A DNA stretch of 64,000 nucleotides from Entomomonas sp945283395 (GTDB lineage Bacteria; Pseudomonadota; Gammaproteobacteria; Pseudomonadales; Pseudomonadaceae), in contig CAMLLC010000002.1 in assembly GCA_946480835.1 (NCBI GenBank), positions 62,001 through 126,000 of the forward strand, in the 5' to 3' direction. Below the pieces are notes generated by a model. It was not told the origin of the DNA. It saw nothing but the letters and a program-made list of their open reading frames with translations, and did not search any database. Made by a program: the position numbers and the translations under genes. This document shows, piece by piece, positions 1 through 7,893 of the stretch. Each line of letters opens with the position of its first letter. Position 1 is the first letter of the stretch.

Positions 1-265
1 TGATAGAGCATGGCAACTTCCTTTATTTGATGAATATCAGGAGCAATTAGAAAGTCCTTTTGCTGATATGGCTAATATAGGTGGACCTAAAGCTGGCACT
101 ATTACTGCTGGTTGTTTTTTAGCTCGTTTTGCAAAGAGTTACTCTTGGGCACATTTGGATATAGCAGGTACTGCTTGGGTAAGTGGCGGCAAAGAAAAAG
201 GAGCAACAGGTCGACCTATTCCTTTATTAGCTGAATATCTACTTAGTAATGTGAAGAAAATTTAG
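1..265 (+). CDS. pepA: Leucyl aminopeptidase PepA, C-terminal end (partial)
   Basis: This is the last ~87 residues of the M17 leucyl aminopeptidase, a cytosolic metal-dependent exopeptidase that also binds DNA in some gammaproteobacteria. The reading frame is open from base 2 and runs off the left edge. The visible part has the C-terminal family signature: DRAWQLPLFDEYQEQ, then NIGGPKAGTITAGCF, then WAHLDIAGTAW and the glycine-rich GGKEKGATGRP. The ATG at 68 is an internal methionine, not a start. Azurin begins two bases after the stop. In Pseudomonas pepA is usually followed by holC, so the downstream neighbour is different here. Confidence 0.95.
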   Translation, partial: DRAWQLPLFDEYQEQLESPFADMANIGGPKAGTITAGCFLARFAKSYSWAHLDIAGTAWVSGGKEKGATGRPIPLLAEYLLSNVKKI

Positions 266-267
266 CT

Positions 268-720
268 ATGTCTAGGGTGAGTAAACTTTGTATAATTTTG
301 GGGCTAGCAATAGTTAGTAGTAGTGCACTTGCTACTACTAACTGTCAAATAACGCTGCAAAGCAATGACCAAATACAATGGGACGTGCATACTATTGAAG
401 TAAATAAAGCTTGCCAGACATTTAGTGTTACTTTAGTGCATCAAGGTAAATTATCCAAAGAAGTTATGGGTCATAATTGGCTATTAACTAAAACTGAGGA
501 TAAAGATGCTGTCATTCGGGCTTTGCTCACTGCTAAAAATAGTGAGTATATTAAAGAAGATGCACGTATTATTGCTCATACAAGCTTGATAGGCGGTGGT
601 GAACAAACTACTATTAGCTTTGAAGTAGGAAAGTTAGTAATGGGACAAAAATACAGTTATTTTTGCAGCTATCCTGAACATAATGAATTAATGCAAGGTA
701 CATTGATTTTAGTAGAATAA
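268..720 (+). CDS. azu: Azurin, periplasmic type 1 blue copper protein
   Basis: Azurin is a small periplasmic electron carrier that accepts electrons from cytochromes and is linked to denitrification and redox stress. The 150-residue precursor has a signal peptide ending near residue 22 (ALA). All copper ligands of the family are present: the Gly-His pair in VMGHNW, then Cys, His and Met in YFCSYPEHNELMQGTL. The two structural cysteines of the N-terminal disulfide are also kept (TTNCQ and NKACQ). The residue before the second ligand His is Glu, where Gly is common. The gene starts two bases after the pepA stop, so the two are probably co-transcribed, although azurin genes usually stand alone. 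Confidence 0.95.
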   Translation: MSRVSKLCIILGLAIVSSSALATTNCQITLQSNDQIQWDVHTIEVNKACQTFSVTLVHQGKLSKEVMGHNWLLTKTEDKDAVIRALLTAKNSEYIKEDARIIAHTSLIGGGEQTTISFEVGKLVMGQKYSYFCSYPEHNELMQGTLILVE

Positions 721-736
721 AGGGGCTGCTAGGTAA

Positions 737-752
737 TTTAGCATATGCTAAA
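737..752. repeat. 16-bp perfect palindrome between azurin and queH
   Basis: TTTAGCATATGCTAAA is a perfect palindrome inside the 69-base spacer between the azurin stop and the queH start. It has no loop or T-run, so it looks more like a dimeric protein-binding site than a terminator. No known operator is recognised. Confidence 0.45.
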
Positions 753-789
753 GTGGCTACTATGTTTATAAAGGTTTGGGTATTGTTAA

Positions 790-1458
790 ATGAGTGATCT
801 AATGGTTCGTGAAAAATTAGTTTTACCTAAAGGGCAAACTAAGTTACTTTTACATTCCTGTTGTGCACCTTGCTCTGGAGAGATAATGGAAGCCCTTCAT
901 GAATCGGAAATAGATTATACAGTATTTTTCTATAACCCTAATATCCATCCTGAAAAAGAATATATTATTCGAAAAGAGGAAAATATTAAATTTGCTGAAA
1001 AGCACAATATTCCTTTTGTAGATGCTGATTATGATACTGATCATTGGTTTACAAGAGCCAAGGGCATGGAAGATGAGCCCGAGCGTGGTATTCGTTGTAC
1101 CATGTGTTTTGATATGCGATTTGAACGCACTGCTTGCTATGCTCACGAACATGATTTTAAGGTTATGACTAGTTCGCTAGGTATATCCCGTTGGAAAAAT
1201 ATGCAACAAGTTAATGAGTGTGGTAAGAGAGCCGCAGCTAACTATCCTGAATTAGTGTATTGGGACTATAACTGGCGTAAAAAAGGTGGCTCACAACGTA
1301 TGGTAGAAATTAGTAAAAGAGAACAATTCTATCAACAAGAATATTGTGGATGTATTTATTCACTAAGAGATAGCAATAGATGGCGCCGGAAAAATGGTCG
1401 TGAAATTATTAAGTTAGGTATAAAATATTATGGTGTTGATGTAGAAGATAATAGTTAA
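790..1458 (+). CDS. queH: Epoxyqueuosine reductase QueH (DUF208)
   Basis: QueH catalyses the last step of queuosine synthesis, reducing epoxyqueuosine in tRNA to queuosine. It is a non-orthologous replacement for the cobalamin-dependent QueG. The 222-residue protein shows the DUF208/QueH pattern: an N-terminal LLLHSCCAPCS cysteine cluster (residues ~21-31), RCTMCFDMR (~102-110), SSLGISRWKN, and a C-terminal CGCIYS. These cysteines are expected to bind an iron-sulfur cluster and the adjacent metal site. The enzyme is cytosolic. A leucine-rich-repeat gene starts seven bases after its stop and is probably co-transcribed. There is no other queuosine gene in the window. Confidence 0.92.
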   Translation: MSDLMVREKLVLPKGQTKLLLHSCCAPCSGEIMEALHESEIDYTVFFYNPNIHPEKEYIIRKEENIKFAEKHNIPFVDADYDTDHWFTRAKGMEDEPERGIRCTMCFDMRFERTACYAHEHDFKVMTSSLGISRWKNMQQVNECGKRAAANYPELVYWDYNWRKKGGSQRMVEISKREQFYQQEYCGCIYSLRDSNRWRRKNGREIIKLGIKYYGVDVEDNS

Positions 1459-1465
1459 GAGTGAT

Positions 1466-2260
1466 ATGGATATAGCTTTTTTATTAAATAAATTAGAAAT
1501 TGCACCAGCTGGATTTGGTTTTAGTGACGTTGCAGAATGGTTACAAGATGTGCCTCAAATAGAAACACTGACTTCTATTGAAAAAGTATTTTTTGAGAAA
1601 CTATCTAAAAAACAATGGTTAGCTCTGCTAACCCTCATTAAACAAAGATATATAAAAGATGGACCTGCCTATAATTTGTTCGATGATTATTTTGAACATT
1701 ATGCCAAGCAAAACAAGTTAGTGGATTTTTATAGAACTCTATATTTGTGTGGTGATAAGAGTAATGTACTAGATTTTGCTATTCTTAAAAAGCAACTTGT
1801 TAAACTCTTGATAAATAATTGCTTTCAACTGACTACCTTAATATTACCTAAAAGTAAACAATTAGAAGCAATGGAGCTAAATTATTTACCATCTTTTTAT
1901 AAGTTAGATGGAATTGAGCAATTAAAAGAAATAAGATTTTTAGCTATTAATAAATGCCCCTTATTGACTGATTTCAGTTTTATAAAGAAGTTTAACTATT
2001 TAATATGGCTTGATTTATCGGATAATCAGCAGTTAGTAGATATTAATTTTTTATCACCTAGTCATAAAATAGTTATGTTGCAATTGTTAAATACTCACTT
2101 ATTAGATAATCCATTAAATATTAAACAATTAGCGAAATTAAGGTATTTGAGATATTTAACAATTAGTGGCCATCAGCAACAAATTGCTCAATTAAGAGAA
2201 AAATTGCCTTACTGTGTTGTGAATGGAATGGCAGCGATTAGCTGTAATGAGAATTTTTAG
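1466..2260 (+). CDS. Leucine-rich-repeat-like protein of unknown function
   Basis: I do not recognise the function. The protein has 264 residues, no signal peptide and no membrane segment. Residues ~1-125 are alpha-helical in character, rich in Leu, Lys and aromatics. From ~125 onward there are about four irregular leucine-rich repeats (LTTLILPKSKQLEAM, LKEIRFLAINKCPLLTDF, LIWLDLSDNQQLVDI, LRYLRYLTISG), which suggests a protein-interaction surface. The start lies seven bases after queH, so it probably shares that transcript. A hairpin at 2301-2333 closes the unit. Similar LRR genes next to queH are not something I know of. Confidence 0.7.
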   Translation: MDIAFLLNKLEIAPAGFGFSDVAEWLQDVPQIETLTSIEKVFFEKLSKKQWLALLTLIKQRYIKDGPAYNLFDDYFEHYAKQNKLVDFYRTLYLCGDKSNVLDFAILKKQLVKLLINNCFQLTTLILPKSKQLEAMELNYLPSFYKLDGIEQLKEIRFLAINKCPLLTDFSFIKKFNYLIWLDLSDNQQLVDINFLSPSHKIVMLQLLNTHLLDNPLNIKQLAKLRYLRYLTISGHQQQIAQLREKLPYCVVNGMAAISCNENF

Positions 2261-2300
2261 AGGAAATAGTATCAAAATACACTTAACTAGTAACTAGAAG

Positions 2301-2333
2301 ATGCTACTTTCTCTTAAAAAGAGAGAGTAGCAT
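2301..2333. terminator. Bidirectional hairpin between the queH operon and maeB
   Basis: ATGCTACTTTCTCT pairs with AGAGAGAGTAGCAT (one mismatch) around a short A-rich loop. It lies between two converging genes, 40 bases after the LRR stop and 5 bases from the maeB stop. It can serve both strands. Confidence 0.75.
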
Positions 2334-2338
2334 AATCA

Positions 2339-3607
2339 TTACTTATTAAAAATTTCTGTTACTGATTTTAGTGGATAATTTTTAGGATAGGGTAATGTGG
2401 CTACACCTGAACTTATTGCTGCTTTTGCTACAGCATCAGAAATAACGGTTATAAGTCGTGGATCATTAGGTTTAGGTAAAATGTAATCACGCCCAAAGCT
2501 AAAATGTGCTACTCCGTAAGCTTTACATACTTCATCGGGCACTGGTAATTTAGCTAAATCGCTAAGGGCATGGGCTGCGGCAACTTTCATCTGTTCATTG
2601 ATTGCCGTGGCGCGAACATCAAGTGCACCTCGGAAAATGAAAGGAAAACCTAATACATTATTCACTTGGTTAGGATAATCTGAACGGCCTGTGGCCATAA
2701 TTACATCTGGCCTTGTAGCATGAGCTAATTCAGGACTAATTTCAGGGTCAGGATTAGAGCAAGCAAACACTATTGGATTACTAGCCATTGATTTTAACCC
2801 ATCAGCAGTGAGCAAGTTGGCTCCAGATAATCCTACAAACACATCAGCACCTATCAGGGCTTCTGACAAAGTTCTTTTATTTGTTTTACTGGCAAATTGA
2901 GCTTTATAAGGGCTTAGATCGGTACGTCCAGCATGAATAATTCCCTTCCTGTCTACCATATAAATATTTTCTACATTAGCTCCCATGCTAAGTAGTAACT
3001 TCATGCAAGAAGTAGCAGCAGCACCCGCACCCAAACAAACTATTTGTGCTTCTGCCATTTTTTTACCCGTAATTTCTAGCGCATTTAACAAACCTGCAGC
3101 AGTAACTATGGCTGTACCATGTTGATCATCATGGAATACTGGAATATCGCAAAGCTCAATAAGTCTCTGTTCTATTTCAAAGCATTCAGGAGCCTTAATA
3201 TCTTCGAGATTTATACCTCCAAAGGACACCGCAATATGTTTTACTGTATCAATAAACGCTTGAGGATCCTTAGTGGCTACTTCTATATCAAATACATCAA
3301 TGCCTGCAAAACGTTTAAATAAAACGCCTTTGCCTTCCATAACAGGCTTGGAAGCAAGTGCCCCTAAATCTCCCAATCCTAAAATAGCAGTACCATTAGA
3401 GATGACGGCAACTAAATTACCTTTGCTAGTGTAATTATAAGCGAGCGAGGGATTGCGGGCTATTTCTCTAACAGGTTCTGCTACACCGGGGCTATAAGCT
3501 AGTGCTAAATCTTTAGCAGTAGCGGTTGCTTTGGTAATTTCAATAGATATCTTGCCGGGACGAGGTTTACTATGATATTCAAGAGATAATTCTTTTAAGG
3601 TTGCCAT
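2339..3607 (-). CDS. maeB: NADP-dependent malic enzyme, short form
   Basis: It oxidatively decarboxylates malate to pyruvate with NADP+, supplying NADPH and linking the TCA cycle to pyruvate. The 422-residue protein carries the malic-enzyme N-terminal domain (SPGVAEPVREIA, NGTAILGLGDLGALASKPVMEGK, IKAPECFEIE, FHDDQHGTAIV) and the NAD-binding domain with VCLGAGAAATS. It lacks the phosphotransacetylase-like C-terminal half found in the ~760-residue enteric MaeB. That matches the short pseudomonad enzyme. It is transcribed away from msrA, and a bidirectional hairpin lies just after its stop. Confidence 0.93.
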   Translation of the reverse strand: MATLKELSLEYHSKPRPGKISIEITKATATAKDLALAYSPGVAEPVREIARNPSLAYNYTSKGNLVAVISNGTAILGLGDLGALASKPVMEGKGVLFKRFAGIDVFDIEVATKDPQAFIDTVKHIAVSFGGINLEDIKAPECFEIEQRLIELCDIPVFHDDQHGTAIVTAAGLLNALEITGKKMAEAQIVCLGAGAAATSCMKLLLSMGANVENIYMVDRKGIIHAGRTDLSPYKAQFASKTNKRTLSEALIGADVFVGLSGANLLTADGLKSMASNPIVFACSNPDPEISPELAHATRPDVIMATGRSDYPNQVNNVLGFPFIFRGALDVRATAINEQMKVAAAHALSDLAKLPVPDEVCKAYGVAHFSFGRDYILPKPNDPRLITVISDAVAKAAISSGVATLPYPKNYPLKSVTEIFNK

Positions 3608-3727
3608 AAAATTTTCTACATACAGATAAGTTAATAAGAGATAAACTATTAAGATTAAATAATTATGTTTAAGATGACAATCTTCTTGGTCAATTAACTG
3701 TTTAAATGAAATTGTTTTTGAAAAATT

Positions 3728-3754
3728 AATGATCTTAGGTATAGATCATTTTTT
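3728..3754 (+). terminator. Rho-independent terminator-like hairpin upstream of msrA
   Basis: AATGATCT pairs perfectly with AGATCATT around the loop TAGGTAT and is followed by a run of T (3749-3754). No plus-strand gene precedes it. It sits in the maeB-msrA divergent region, about 100 bases before msrA, so it could end a short leader or small RNA. Confidence 0.5.
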
Positions 3755-3856
3755 AACTAATGACTAGTAAATTACAGCTAAAGTCACATATTATCTATTA
3801 GTTGAACAGAATATAATAACTAGGCTTTATGATAAGTCCATTTGCTTGGAGTTCTA

Positions 3857-4417
3857 ATGAATATTTGCCCATCTATAACTAAAGAAACATTGGCTAAAGG
3901 TTTTCCAGCCTCTTATCGGCAAGTTATGTTTGGGATGGGTTGTTTTTGGGGAGCAGAAAAATTATTTTGGCAACAAGTAGGTGTTAGAGGTACGGCTGTA
4001 GGCTATGCTGGTGGTCATACTATAATGCCCAACTATCAAGAGGTCTGCACTGACACAACAGGACATGTAGAAGTAGTATTAGTAGTCTATGATTCTAATC
4101 TAGTGAGTTTTGAAAGCTTATTGAAGTTGTTTTGGGAAAACCATAATCCTACACAAGGTATGAGACAAGGTAATGATATTGGAAGTCAATATCGCTCTGT
4201 TATTTTTTGTACCACTAAGGAGCAGCTAGAACAAGCTTTAATTAGTAAAGAGCATTACCAACAACAATTAATTAACCAAAATTATGGAACAATTACTACT
4301 GAAATTAGCATGGTGCCTCCTTTTTATTTTGCTGAAGATTATCACCAAAAATATTTGATGAAAAATCCAAATGGTTATTGTGGTTTAAAAGGAACAGGGA
4401 TAAATTGTCTAGTTTGA
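3857..4417 (+). CDS. msrA: Peptide methionine-(S)-S-oxide reductase MsrA
   Basis: MsrA repairs oxidised proteins by reducing the S-epimer of methionine sulfoxide, using thioredoxin. The protein has 186 residues from the ATG at 3857, which has GGAG seven bases upstream; an in-frame TTG at 3842 is less likely. The active-site motif GCFWGAE is present, with the following family blocks GYAGG, YQEVCT-TGHVEVV, FWENHNPTQGMRQGNDIGSQYRS and FAEDYHQKYL. The C-terminal YCGLKGTG region supplies a resolving cysteine. It is a single gene with long flanking intergenic stretches. Confidence 0.93.
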   Translation: MNICPSITKETLAKGFPASYRQVMFGMGCFWGAEKLFWQQVGVRGTAVGYAGGHTIMPNYQEVCTDTTGHVEVVLVVYDSNLVSFESLLKLFWENHNPTQGMRQGNDIGSQYRSVIFCTTKEQLEQALISKEHYQQQLINQNYGTITTEISMVPPFYFAEDYHQKYLMKNPNGYCGLKGTGINCLV

Positions 4418-4852
4418 GGGGGTTTAGTTATGACAATTGGCATAGGAATATAAAGTAATAGCTTTTATTGTAAATTAATAATTTTTTATAACAAGTTGAT
4501 TACAATAAGTTTTTAAATAAGTATAATTAATATTAAAGTTATTATAGAAAACATTAATGACAAACTAGTTTATATTTGAATCGCCTTTGCTTTCAAATAA
4601 GTGTAAATATGGAGAGGGTAATTAATTGTTGTAGATTTTACGTAAAAGTAATAAAGAGACATATGATTAATAAAGAGAAATTATATAGGCCATTATCAAT
4701 AGAGTATGCTTAATTTGTTATTTCTAATAGTATGTTGTTTTAAAAATTTAGTTTTGTCTATAATTAGGTTATTATTTGATATATATCGCTACTTATTATG
4801 AATATAGTTTATAAAGTTGGTGACCTTAAATAACATAGGATAATATATAGAT
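4418..4852. other. Gene-free A+T-rich intergenic region
   Basis: These 435 bases separate msrA from the GTPase/roadblock unit. I find no coding frame of quality and no clear hairpin. The stretch just before the first gene of that unit (TTGTCTATAATT near 4755-4766) is promoter-like but not convincing. An AGGA lies about 12 bases before the ATG at 4853. Confidence 0.5.
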
Positions 4853-6379
4853 ATGGGTAGTGATAGTCGTTTAATTTTTTACTCTACTATTCATCTAAGT
4901 CGCCGAGAAGAGATACTGATACAATCCATTATTTCATTATATAATTCTAAAGATAATTTTAAATGGATTTATCGTGAAATAGGCGAAGATATTAGTACAA
5001 TAGTAATAGGTAGTGAGGCTAGGTCTCTTATTAAAAATGGTGAGGATCCGTTTTTACAAGTAGATGAAAAGCATGTCATTATTGTGTTGGGTGATTTATT
5101 TTACCCTAAGGACGCTCGCGCTTTAGTACGTGTTGCATTGCCTATAAAAGCATTAGATCTTGTTGATAAATTGGGCTATGTTGAAAGAAATATAGTGAGT
5201 AAACCAGTATCAATTGGCTATATAGCAGCTAATGTTGCGGCTTCATTATTGGATGCAAATTCAACTGCAAAAGATATTTCTGCCTCTCCCCAGGATCATA
5301 TTGAGTTTGTACTTAATAAATTCAAGGCCCCCCCAATATCTAGTGATATGATGACGCCTCAAGAAGTGCTTACTAACAAAGCTGATGAGGTCGAATTTAC
5401 TAGTCCACCTATTGTTCCTAGTGTAATAGTGGATAATCCTCAGGGAGTTGCTCAGAAAATAACTAACAAGAATGATAAACTTAATTTGGAGGATTTCCCT
5501 AGCTTTAAATTTACGTTTCCTTCTGAAGTTGCAAAAAATATTCCTGATACGTCAGAGACAAATACAACAATCAGTAGCGAATCAAAAGATAAGGTTACAT
5601 ATGTAGCGACCAAAGAAGCTAACAACATAGAAGATTATTCAGAAAAGTCAGAAATCAGTTCATCCGTACATAATAGTCATGATACGATTAACTATAATGT
5701 AAATAACAAAAATCAGATAATAGCTAATGCAACCTCAGATGAGATTGTGAGTCGCTTGGTAGAAGATACAACCGCCCCTGTTGATTGTGAGCTCGGGAAC
5801 CCAGCTTTAATAACAGAAGTCTTAGCGGAGCATACCATTCGTTATGATAATGTAGTACCTTTATACAATAATGGAACGAAACCCACTACTATTCCAATAT
5901 CATCTGAAAAAATAGCACAAACAGTTGCTGAAGAGTCTGCTAAACCAGCACAATTTATTAATACTAATGAACAGCAAAAGACTGAGTTAGTTGAACAATC
6001 AATAGATCATGTTGGTAAACGAATTAAGTTGTTGCGGTGGCCAAAATCAGAAGTGATAGAGCGTCATCCAGGTAATGCAATTCTTGCTTCTATGGTAATT
6101 AATATGCCTATGTCTGTAGAAGATATGGCGAAACAATCTGATTTACCTATACAAATATGTCAAAACTTTATGGATGCAGTGGTACAAAGCAATGTTGCTA
6201 TATATGTCGATTCGCCAGAAATGGTAAATCAGCCACAGGCTACTACTTTACTTAATGAGCAACCTAAGGTGAGTACTTCAGAAGAAAGTACAATTAAACA
6301 GCAAGAAGGAGCTAAAACAACAAAGCGTAAAGGTATACTATATAGGATAAGAGCGGCTCTCGGTTTGCTAAGGAAATAA
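4853..6379 (+). CDS. Unknown protein of a GTPase/roadblock module; long linker, winged-helix-like C-terminal domain
   Basis: Not a protein I recognise. It has 508 residues. Residues 1-135 form a compact alternating alpha/beta domain, with hydrophobic strands such as HVIIVLGDLFY and STIVIG, that could be receiver-like. Residues ~140-390 are low-complexity and rich in Ser, Thr, Asn, Glu and Lys, probably disordered. Residues ~395-460 form a small helical domain (SMVINMPMSVEDMAKQSDLP, then QNFMDAVVQSNVAIYV) with the pattern of winged-helix/DUF742 proteins that precede GTPases in conservon operons. The last ~20 residues are basic and amphipathic, possibly membrane-binding. The GTPase gene starts seven bases after its stop. 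The resemblance to DUF742 is my inference from pattern only. Confidence 0.7.
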   Translation: MGSDSRLIFYSTIHLSRREEILIQSIISLYNSKDNFKWIYREIGEDISTIVIGSEARSLIKNGEDPFLQVDEKHVIIVLGDLFYPKDARALVRVALPIKALDLVDKLGYVERNIVSKPVSIGYIAANVAASLLDANSTAKDISASPQDHIEFVLNKFKAPPISSDMMTPQEVLTNKADEVEFTSPPIVPSVIVDNPQGVAQKITNKNDKLNLEDFPSFKFTFPSEVAKNIPDTSETNTTISSESKDKVTYVATKEANNIEDYSEKSEISSSVHNSHDTINYNVNNKNQIIANATSDEIVSRLVEDTTAPVDCELGNPALITEVLAEHTIRYDNVVPLYNNGTKPTTIPISSEKIAQTVAEESAKPAQFINTNEQQKTELVEQSIDHVGKRIKLLRWPKSEVIERHPGNAILASMVINMPMSVEDMAKQSDLPIQICQNFMDAVVQSNVAIYVDSPEMVNQPQATTLLNEQPKVSTSEESTIKQQEGAKTTKRKGILYRIRAALGLLRK

Positions 6380-6386
6380 ACACTGT

Positions 6387-6917
6387 ATGATAGAATATAA
6401 ATTTCTTGTGACAGGTACAGTGGGCGCTGGAAAAACAACTCTTATTTCTGCAATTAGTGAAATTCCTGTTATTTCAACTGATGTAAGAAATAATGATACG
6501 ACTGTTAATAAACAATTAACTACGGTAGCCTTTGATTATGGGCAAGTCACTGTTAGCGACAATGAACGACTACGTCTATATGGTACACCTGGTCAAGAGC
6601 GATTCTCTTTTATGTGGAAAGTGCTAGCTCAAGGCGCTATGGGTATTATTATTTTAGTAGATCATACAAGAGCAGATCCAATTGCAGATTTAAAGATTTA
6701 TTTAGATAATTTTGCAAGTTTGATTGCGAAAACTGGAAGTGTTGTTTGCATATGTAAAATGGTAGCAGAAAAAGCCCCATTATTAGATAATTTTGATGAA
6801 GTGATTGCTGAATATAATATCATTTGTCCTATTATTGCCGTTGATGTGCGGAAAAAAGAGCAGGTTTTACAAATATTAGACTTATTATTAACCCAATTAG
6901 AAAATCGCGATGATTAG
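6387..6917 (+). CDS. Small Ras/MglA-like GTPase (COG2229-type)
   Basis: This is a predicted cytosolic switch GTPase of 176 residues. The P-loop GTVGAGKT lies at residues 10-17 and the G3 motif LYGTPGQERF at 64-73, as in the MglA/conservon GTPases. The usual NKxD specificity motif (G4) is not intact: at the expected place (~123-126) the sequence is CKMV. Nucleotide preference may therefore differ, or a partner may complete the site. It is flanked by the 508-residue protein (7-base gap) and a roadblock protein (18-base gap). Roadblock proteins commonly act as regulators or GAPs of such GTPases, so these two products probably form one complex. Confidence 0.85.
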   Translation: MIEYKFLVTGTVGAGKTTLISAISEIPVISTDVRNNDTTVNKQLTTVAFDYGQVTVSDNERLRLYGTPGQERFSFMWKVLAQGAMGIIILVDHTRADPIADLKIYLDNFASLIAKTGSVVCICKMVAEKAPLLDNFDEVIAEYNIICPIIAVDVRKKEQVLQILDLLLTQLENRDD

Positions 6918-6935
6918 CATTAGAGAGATTACATT

Positions 6936-7352
6936 ATGGATGAACTTGAGGGAAACATTTCATATTTAGTGAGAAATGTTTCAGCAAGGTTATTAAGTAG
7001 GTTTGTTATTAACATTACCGGTATTAAATCAGCTGTAATATCAACTGTAGATGGCTTCGAAATTGCAGCTGAATGTCGTAATGATTCGGAAGCCTCAAAG
7101 TTATCAGCAGTGTCTAGTACTTTGTCTGCTATTGGTAATATGTCTATCATGGAAACCAATATGGGAAATAAATACCGTAGTGTAACTATTGAAAATGAAA
7201 ATGGTTTTCTAGTGGTGATGGATATACAATATAAATCATATCCTATGATTTTTTGTGTGGTAGCTTCTAAAGATGCTATTTTGGCTAGAGTGCTGCATCA
7301 GGCAAGAATTATCGTAGATGTGATAGCTAATAAACTACCTAAATTAGAATAA
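6936..7352 (+). CDS. Roadblock/LC7-domain protein
   Basis: This 138-residue protein has the roadblock/LC7 fold pattern: an N-terminal helix, then GIKSAVISTVDGFEIA, a helical segment with ASKLSAVSSTLSAIGN, then strands (YRSVTIENENGFLVVMDI and MIFCVVASKDAILA) and a C-terminal helix. Roadblock proteins such as MglB and CvnB dimerise and bind small Ras-like GTPases, often stimulating GTP hydrolysis or placing the GTPase at a site in the cell. The gene follows the GTPase by 18 bases with GAGAG before the ATG. It ends the three-gene unit. Confidence 0.88.
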   Translation: MDELEGNISYLVRNVSARLLSRFVINITGIKSAVISTVDGFEIAAECRNDSEASKLSAVSSTLSAIGNMSIMETNMGNKYRSVTIENENGFLVVMDIQYKSYPMIFCVVASKDAILARVLHQARIIVDVIANKLPKLE

Positions 7353-7893
7353 TTTTTTTAAAAGTTATTAGGTTAGTACTTATGGAAGTATTTATTTTTA
7401 ATTTATATCTTTTAATTAGTTTTAAGTAGCTTACTTATAGCCTTTCTTATATAGTTAACTATATAGCTATTTCTATAGTTGCTTTTCCTTTTAATTTTTT
7501 TAAGTAGCAAGTGCTCATCCGTATTGATTACTGCTAATGACTAGTTTTAATAGTATAAATTAATTTGTTAGAAAATGTTGCAAGATTTATTATAAATAAG
7601 GTAATATTTTATAAATTTATGATTGTAATCAGACAAATAAACAATCTGAATGCTGGCTAATTATGATTAATTAGATATATTGGTTAATTGTTATTACTGT
7701 AATATATGCATAAATTAAAATAATAGTAATTGTCGTAATATTACTCTGTATCATTGGTTTTATTAAATGAAATTTTGATAAGCCAATAGTCTTTTACGTT
7801 TTTATATATGCTTAAGATGTGCGTACTGTATAAAATGTTTTGACATTGTAGTATCCATACTGATGAGAAATTAATAGTTTAGGGTTATTTGTG
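7353..7893. other. Gene-free A+T-rich intergenic region
   Basis: About 540 bases between the roadblock gene and the first OprD porin. It is very A+T-rich, and I see no conserved coding frame, RNA gene or strong hairpin. It probably holds the porin promoter and decayed sequence. Confidence 0.45.

Noticed and set aside
27..40. FNR/Anr-like box TTGATGAATATCAG about 230 bases upstream of azurin
   Set aside because: It lies inside pepA and encodes the conserved LFDEYQ, so the sequence is explained by protein constraint. The second half-site is also imperfect.
3756..7546. Shared 12-mer CTAATGACTAGT in two intergenic regions (about 3756 and 7533)
   Set aside because: Twelve-base matches are expected many times by chance in 64 kb of A+T-rich sequence, and no flanking similarity extends it.
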